From Anodontia alba (Eukaryota; Mollusca; Bivalvia; Lucinida; Lucinidae), in the NCBI GenBank assembly GCA_964016985.1, contig OZ024836.1:35892152-35956151 (forward strand): 64,000 nt of DNA, in the 5' to 3' direction. The position numbers were made by a program, and so were the translations under genes. This document shows positions 58,101-64,000 of this stretch, piece by piece. How positions within the stretch are numbered: position 1 is the first letter of the stretch; each line of letters begins with the position of its first letter. The notes under the pieces were generated by a model. The model searched no databases, was not told the DNA's origin, and worked only from the letters and a program-made list of their open reading frames with translations.

Positions 58101-58918
58101 CTATTCTGCACTGAGATTGGCATATCTTGTTCAGGACAGAAGAAATCAGCATTGTTGGAGGAGAGGCGTAAAGTTTCAGTTCATGGAAAATGCGTGTATC
58201 CCGAAGGCTTGATTGTCCAGAACTGGGGATACATAAAATGGCAGTTTGTGATTGAAGTGAGTCACAAACAGATCCAGATTAGGATAGTTGAACACTGAAT
58301 TTGCCTGGGATATGATGAATCCTGATGACAATATGATGTTTTAGGCACCATAGGAGGATTTTCCATACCTGTACGCATAGGTTGGGAGAATGTCTTCCCC
58401 CTTGCTTGTTGATATATGAGACCACTGTTGTGTTGTCAGTGGATATCATGACACAAGAATGATGAATATATTTCAAGGTCTTTATCAGTGAGAAACGAAT
58501 GGCCATTATTTCCAACATGTTGATATGGAGTTGGGATTGGTCTTCCGACCAGCGACCATGAAAGGATAGACTCATCGGTTCTAGATGAGCTCCCGAACTG
58601 AAGTGACTGGCATCTGTGTAAAGGTAAATTTTGGGGTCTGGAGGGTGAATGGGCATTCCCTGAACGAAGCAATTGGAGTTCATCCACCATTTTAAATGGA
58701 ATTTGATCATCTTGGTGATCGGGACTTGATGATCTAGAGGAAGAATGTGAGGTTTCCAGACAGAGATAGGCAAATTTGCAGAGGTCGTAAATGCAATCTG
58801 CCTAGAAGAATTGTCTGCTGCTGCACTGAGCTTGCCCAAAAGAGAAAGGAAAGTTCATGCCGAAACCGGAGTCTGAGAAAGAATTGTTTTTATGGTCAGA
58901 ATAAGAGCTTTTACTCTA
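58101..58918 (-). pseudogene. DIRS RNase H region (C-terminal part of pol)
   Basis: Just inside the hAT insertion the frame reads KALILTIKTILSQTPVSA. After a stop it continues with SLLGKLSAAAD, the linker after the RT domain. The RNase H domain follows: IYLYTDASHFSSGAHL (first Asp), HINMLEIMAIRFSL (Glu) and MISTDNTTVVSYINKQGG (second Asp), then IRIHHIPGK. A stop comes at 58279. The usual downstream segment is still readable as PNLDLFVTHFNHKLPFYVSP before further stops. It would degrade RNA in RNA-DNA hybrids during reverse transcription. The main frame of 186 residues (58839-58279) is intact; the ends are broken. Confidence 0.85.
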
Positions 58919-61900
58919 CAGGGTTCGCACAGGCTTGAAAAGTACTTGAAAATAAAGGGCTGTCTTGAAAAGTCCTTGAAAACAAAAATTGTCTTGAAAA
59001 GTACTTGAATTTTGCTCTGAGGCCTTGAAAAGTACTTGATTTTTAGTATTCCCACTATTTGAAAGCCCCGAGAAATCGTTATGTGCCTTCAAGTCGAAAA
59101 AACTTTAGTCCCGCAAGAAAGTGCGCAGATAGCATTAGAATACCGAGGGTACGAATACGTTTGGTGTGAATGTTGTCCGCTTTTTAGTCCGGTTTTTAGT
59201 AGGAAAGCATTGTCTCCCTTGTAGACTGATACCACATTATTACTCTCTGAATTTATTGATTTGCTTCAGTAAACCAAAACGAAACCCATCCAGAATTAAA
59301 TGGCGTTGTTATGCGAGTGAAAATGAAAGTGAAAACGTGAATTTTACGATAAACAGTATTATTCAAAACGGAAAAGTGCATCTTTAATAAAGACTGGCCC
59401 AGAAAATACACATGGGCAAGGGATTTTAACTTCAGATAAGTCGAAAGCTTTCTGTCGGGCCTGCAGGAAAGAAATTGATATTGTCAAAATGGGTGAAAGT
59501 GCCCTCCGTTCCCATGCGAAAGCAGAAAGTCACAAAAACAATGAAAAGTCGATGAGTGTATCATTCGTGAACTGGTTCATTAAGGAGGAAAGTAAACAGG
59601 TCACCCCATCCACCTCATCTTTTGCACAGTATAGTGTAGCTTCCCTGACAGTCCCCCCTCCCCCACCCACTCCTTCAACATCAGGGCGTGCAATTGCCTC
59701 ATCAACAGTATCAAATTATGTATCAAAAAATGAGGTCCTTAAGGCAGAAATAATATGGACAATGCGAACTATTATGAAACATGAATCGTACAAGTCTAAT
59801 GAAAATATAAACAATATCTTCCAGTCAATGTTTCCAGACAGTGAAATAGCTAGAAAATTTACACTTGGTGAAAGGAAAACCTCTTATATTTGTGTTTTTG
59901 GTTTGGCGGATCATTTTAAAAGCCTCTTAATAGAGAAGATCAAAGGACCCTTTGTTGCACTATTCGATGAGTCACTTAATAAGAAAATGCAAGAGAAACA
60001 AATGGACCTTCATGTAAGATTTTGGGACTCAGAATTACAACAAGTAGTTACTAGGTATTTTAGGGCACGCCAAAGCAGAGGACTTAGTTGCACATTTCAA
60101 GGAGGCATTAGGAGAACTAAATATGAAGAACTTGGTACAGATTAGCATGGATAGGCCCGCAGTTAATATTAAATTCCATGAAATTATGCAAAGGGAAATA
60201 CTTCAGGAATACTCCCATTCATTAACAGATACTGGTTCGTGTGGACTCCACATTTTACATAATTCTTTCAAGGCAGGGTCAGTAGTAACACAGTGGGACC
60301 TAGCATCAGTTCTTAGTAGTCTTTACTATCTTTTCAAAGATGCCCCCTCCAGAAAAGAAGACTACAAAATAATTTCTTCAATGATGGCTCTTAAATTCGT
60401 AAATCATAGATGGCTAGAAAACATTCCCATAGCTGAGAGAGCTGTTGCGGTATGGGACTCCGTGTAACACTTTGTTAAAAAAGTTGAGTCAAAACAGATC
60501 CCAAAACCAGACAACAAATCCTACAAAAGCATCCAAGAAGCAGTGAAGGACACAAGCTTCTACCTGCAAAGTTGGAATTCTTCATTACTGTAGCTAAGGT
60601 CATACAGCCATTCCTAACAAACTTCCAGACAGACAAACCAATGATACCTTTTTTATCTACAGATCTTACATCAGTCCTTAGAGGTCTCATGAGAAAATTC
60701 ATTAAGCATTGTGTGATGGAGGAAGCTGATACTGAGGAGCTGCTAAGAGTAAATGTTGAAGACAAAGCAAATCATCTCACTTATTCAAAAATAGATATAG
60801 GTTTTAAGGCTGAAGATAAGTTAAAGGAGGCTAAAGTTAGTGAAAGACAAACAATGGAATTCGGGTTACAGTGTAAAGACTTTCTTCTTCACACTGTGAA
60901 AAAAATGAAGGAGAAGTGTCCCCTTGTTTATTCTTTAGTTAGAAATATGGCTTCTCTGAATCCAAATGTAATGGCAAAGGATAGAACACTAGCCAGAGAA
61001 AGGTTCAAGAAAGTACTAAGATCCACAATTACAACAAAGACTCTTAATGAAGCAGAGGCTGAAGATGTTCTTCAGCAGTATAATGAATTTCTAGATAATA
61101 TTAATGTGATAGGATCAGAAATGTTCACAGGATTTAATCAGTATAGTGATAGAGTTGATGATTTCTTCATGCAACACATGGCTGCACCAAGGTTTGACAA
61201 ACTGCTAACATCTGTAAAATTGTTTCTTATTCTCTCTCATGGACAAGCAACAGTAGAACGTGGTTTTTCAGTCAACAAAGAAGTTGAATGTGAGAACATG
61301 AAAGCAAAAACTGTTGTTGCCCAAAGGCTAGTGTATGACCATGTCAAGCAGGTAGATGGGGTGCTAAATGTTCACATTTCAAATAAGCTAATCATGAGTT
61401 GTGCAAATGCTAGACTTAAATATGAAGCTTACCTAGAAGAGCAAAGACAGCAGAAAAAGTCAGAATCTGAGAAAAGGAAAAGGAAGTGTACCCTTGAGGA
61501 AATAGAAAAGGTCAAAAAGAGGAAAAAACAAGCTGAGAAAGATCATGACAGTCTTCTGAAAAGTGCAGATGAACTTTGCATAAAGGCTGAAAATACAGGA
61601 AAGCTTGAGCTTCTGTCACAGTCAAATGCCAGCAGAAAAAGAGCTAAGGAAAAACTTGCTCTGATAAAGGAATTGGAGAAAAAGTTGGAGACAAAGCTTC
61701 TCCAACTTAAAGCAGCATAACAATCCATGAATTGACAACAAAAACTGTATATATGTTGTTAATGTGTTCAGTTATCTTCGCGTTTTAATGTTTATTTCAC
61801 ACTCTTACCAAGTTATGATGAGTCAAAGAAGACATTTTTATGAAGCATTTTCTTGAATCAGTGGCTTTTGAGTATGAAGAGAAAGAATCAGTGGCTTTTG

Positions 61901-62022
61901 AGTATGAAGAAAAAGTACATGTATGAGTAAGTATCTTTCATAAGCTCATAGTCCTTGAAAACTGATATGAGAGTCCTTGAAAAGTCCTTGAATTTCACAT
62001 GTCCTTACCTGTATGAACCCTG
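58919..62022 (+). mobile_element. hAT transposon, 3.1 kb, inserted between RT and RNase H of DIRS C
   Basis: Terminal sequences CAGGGTTCGCACAGG and CCTGTATGAACCCTG are inverted with two mismatches. The element is flanked by the 5-bp duplication CTCTA (58914-58918 and 62023-62027). Subterminal blocks hold repeated CTTGAAAAGTCCTTGAA motifs: at least four copies at 58933-59040 and several at 61950-61992, probably transposase binding sites. A 5-bp duplication is shorter than the usual 8 bp but known in some hAT lineages. Removing the element and one CTCTA restores the DIRS reading frame, confirming the boundaries. It is complete in length, with a degraded transposase. Confidence 0.9.
59489..61720 (+). 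pseudogene. hAT transposase, broken into three frames
   Basis: The open frame extends upstream of the ATG at 59489 and begins with a BED-like zinc finger (AFCRACRKEID...LRSHAKAESH), followed by a Pro/Ser linker. The catalytic core includes PFVALFDESLNKKMQEKQMD and HVRFWDSEL. A frameshift near 60110 leads to VQISMDRPAVNIKFHE and GSCGLHILHNSFKAG, the Cys-x-x-His region of hAT enzymes. There is a stop at 60465-60467 and another shift by about 60560. The third part (60572-61720, 382 residues) ends with the hAT dimerisation motif ILSHGQATVERGFSVNKEVE and a Lys/Glu-rich coiled-coil tail. The enzyme would excise and insert by cut and paste. With one stop and two frameshifts it is inactive. Confidence 0.88.
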
Positions 62023-62027
62023 CTCTA

Positions 62028-62802
62028 TCTGCTGGAACTCTATTTTCTGCTGTGTTAGAAACTCCATACCTATAAATGTGACTTGTTGTGCTGGAATCAA
62101 ATCTGATTTCTTTAGATTTGGAATGAAGCCCAGATTTTGTACTGTTTAAAGAGTAAATTTGGTGTGAGAGATAAGTCGATTGCAAATCAGATCTCTTATC
62201 AGCCAATTGTCTAGGTATGGAAAGAGAGATACGGCATGTAGACGTAAATGTGTTGCTATGACATTCATTAGCTTTGTGAAAACACACGGACTTAGGGATA
62301 TTCCGAATGGTAAGGCCGTGAATTGAAATACCTGGTGGTCGTAAACGAACCGCAGGTACTTCCTGGAAATTGGATGTATCAGAAAGTGAAGATATGCATC
62401 CGTCAAATCTATGGAGACAGCCCAGTCATTGTACATTATCGATTGTCTTACCGACTTGACTGTCTCCATTTCGAAATGTTGTTTGTGTATAAAACGATTT
62501 AGCAAGGAAAGGTCTTTTACGGCACGTAACTTTCTGTTCTTTTTGGGTACTAGGACTAGCCGGGAGTAAAAACCGGGAGTTCCCGGATTCCGAACCCTTT
62601 CCTTTGCCAATTTCTCGAGAAGCTCCGCGATTTCTTCTTGCAATAATGGAAAGGAAGATTGACTCAGATTTATTGGAACAACCGATAAGGGAGGAACCAA
62701 CTTGAATGGGATCTTGGACCCGTTTCGGACGATAGAGAAGACCCACTTGTTGTCTGTCAGTTCTTCCCATTGTTCCACAAAATGGGCCAACCTTCCTCCC
62801 AC
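62028..62802 (-). pseudogene. DIRS reverse transcriptase
   Basis: The frame at 62802-62146 (218 residues) includes PGFYSRLVLVPKKNRKLRAV, DLSLLNRFIHKQHFEMET, the motif A segment AVSIDLTDAYLHF with the first catalytic Asp, FTALPFGISLSPCVFTKLM, and motif C as FPYLDNWLI. Most active DIRS enzymes have YLDD there, so the second Asp of the pair appears replaced by Asn. Past the stop, another frame carries LGFIPNLKKSDLIPAQQVTFIGMEF up to the hAT insertion. The enzyme would copy the element RNA. The frame upstream overlaps the gag tail region (HFVEQWEELTDNKWV). Confidence 0.85.
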
Positions 62803-64000
62803 TGGGCGTGGCAGGACTGGCAGTGGAAAGGGTTGGACTTCAGCATTTTGTGGAAGATGAGGCTTGCTTGGAGGAGTGGAACTGCTTTTTGATTCCCGCT
62901 TCTCTTCGCATACTCTTTTCTATTTGATCAATATGACTTTGTTTGACTTTTAGGCTTGAACGATTGCGATTGTTGAGGCCTAGAAGGTTTAGCCGGCTGC
63001 CTCAGTCTTTTAAAAGCCGGAGGAGCCGGGTAGGTCACTTTCTGTTGCTGTTGCATTGTAGAAGCAACTGAGGAAGTTGCCAAGAACCTTTGCTGCTAGG
63101 CCTCAAAATTGCCCTTGGCAACTTCCTTAATTTTGTTAACAAATAGTTTCTTAGAGTTTATTGGAGCATTCCACAGCTCATGGCTGGAATTCTCCAATAG
63201 GACTTTGGATGTGGCTAATACCGCATCGCGCTAGCGTGTAATATTTCCGTAGCCAAAATCGTAGACATGGCCATAGCATGCCTTATTGATTTGGCTACAG
63301 CTTCTAACAGTCTCGAAAGTGCTTGTACAGACATTGTCTGTTGCTGCATACATAGGTATGCAACAGAAGAAAATAAGTCCGCGTGCAAATTGATCGTTAT
63401 AAGTTTGCGGGCTCTTTTTTCCCATATCTCCAAATTCCTCATTTGAATGGAGTATTTTCCTTTGTTGGAAAGGTCTAACAGGGAAGCTTCCGCTTCTAAC
63501 GGAGGAATGTTGTCTGTTGGAAAAATTGACTGTGGCTCTTGTAAAATTTAGTCTGTGTCAAAGATGAGACTAAATTTTGAGAACATACCCAGTCTCTGCC
63601 ACATTTCTCCGAATCTATTTGGTCCTGGAGAAATCTGACAGTATTTTCTATCAATTTGGACTGAAGTAACATCATTAATGGAGTCAATTGTGACACTATT
63701 AACTGCTCAATACCAGATAAGGGCCTTACCGGAGTATGCTCCTCGATAGACCTTGGGCATAGCTCCGGAGGCAGAAGCCTAAAAACCTCATTGATTGCCC
63801 TATCAAAGAACCAGGTTTCTATCTCGGTGTCGGAACCTGAATCCCTTGAAGGGCAAGGCATGGTCTGTTCAGGTGTAATTGTCGGGACATTAGGTATTTC
63901 CTCAGGCTGTAGAACTTTTTGACTTTCTCTTTCGAGAGTCTGAAGATGAAAAAGTTGAAGAGGAGGATGTAGAGGCTGATCTCCATCTCCTCCTCTTCTC
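62803..64000 (-). pseudogene. DIRS gag-like ORF, truncated by the window edge
   Basis: The frame is open from the window edge through the Met at 63861 (MPCPSRDSGSDTEIETWFFD) to a stop at 63496. A shifted frame (63442-63215) reads IWEKRARKLITINLHADLFS and LLEAVAKSIRHAMAMSTILA, helical and typical of DIRS gag-like proteins. A Gln/Pro-rich basic tail follows near 63060-62930 (TMQQQQKVTYPAPPAFKRL, RPQQSQSFKPKSQ). The acidic-serine start region near 63930-64000 suggests that the true start is further upstream. The product would package element RNA. Frameshifts make it non-functional here. The gag assignment rests on position and composition more than on a motif. Confidence 0.65.

Larger units (their letters stand above)
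56009..64000 (-). mobile_element. DIRS element C (coding copy), 5' end beyond the window
   Basis: Read on the minus strand the order is gag (to 62.9 kb), reverse transcriptase, RNase H, tyrosine recombinase, internal complementary region and right inverted terminal repeat (56009). DIRS elements replicate by reverse transcription to a circular form and integrate with the tyrosine recombinase, making no target duplication. A hAT transposon and a SINE are inserted in it. Every coding section has at least one frameshift or stop. I saw no DAM-methylase-like region. The left terminal repeat is outside the window. Confidence 0.85.

Noticed and set aside
58436..58690. 84-residue minus-strand frame
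   Set aside because: It is a shadow frame over the DIRS RNase H domain. Similarly 62426-62770 over the RT and 60475-60765 over the hAT transposase.

Overview
The window looks like intergenic DNA from a marine bivalve-type mollusc. That call is an inference, resting on DIRS-type tyrosine-recombinase retrotransposons, many pearl/HINE-like elements with tandem-repeat cores, and several SINEs with (AATC)n or (ACAA)n tails. I found no intact host gene, no tRNA or rRNA gene and no CRISPR array. Almost every recognisable feature is a transposable element, a satellite-like array or a relic, often nested.

Layout. 0-2.4 kb: degenerate tandem repeats. 2.9-7.1 kb: a pogo/Tigger-type DNA transposon with perfect 30-bp inverted ends and a broken DDE transposase. 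9.9-11.65 kb: an array of ten ~168-bp units ending in a Helentron-like 3' hairpin. 12-25 kb: a patchwork of MITEs (piggyBac-like, hAT-like, Tc1/mariner-like), a dead mariner joined to a satellite, a 1.6-kb foldback element, and a SINE with clear target duplications.

25.2-38 kb is a layered nest. A DIRS element (A) is split by two head-to-tail HINE-like elements. The second HINE holds a young-looking, apparently non-autonomous DIRS element (B). DIRS B in turn holds a SINE. 38.3-50.4 kb: Tigger-derived MITEs and three more HINE-like elements whose cores carry units with AAGATGGCCGCCAT. 50.4-52.7 kb: a large diverged inverted repeat containing a tRNA-derived SINE. 53-55.6 kb: minisatellites and MITEs.

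56.0-64.0 kb is the only large coding block: a minus-strand DIRS retrotransposon (C) read as gag - RT - RNase H - tyrosine recombinase. It is interrupted by a complete hAT transposon (58,919-62,022, 5-bp target duplication) and by a SINE (57,811-58,100, 14-bp target duplication). Its 5' end lies outside the window. All transposase and polymerase frames carry stops or frameshifts, so nothing here looks autonomous as it stands. Interaction between elements is mostly parasitism: SINEs with a shared 3' tail probably use one LINE partner, HINEs a Helentron helicase, and DIRS B a coding DIRS such as C.
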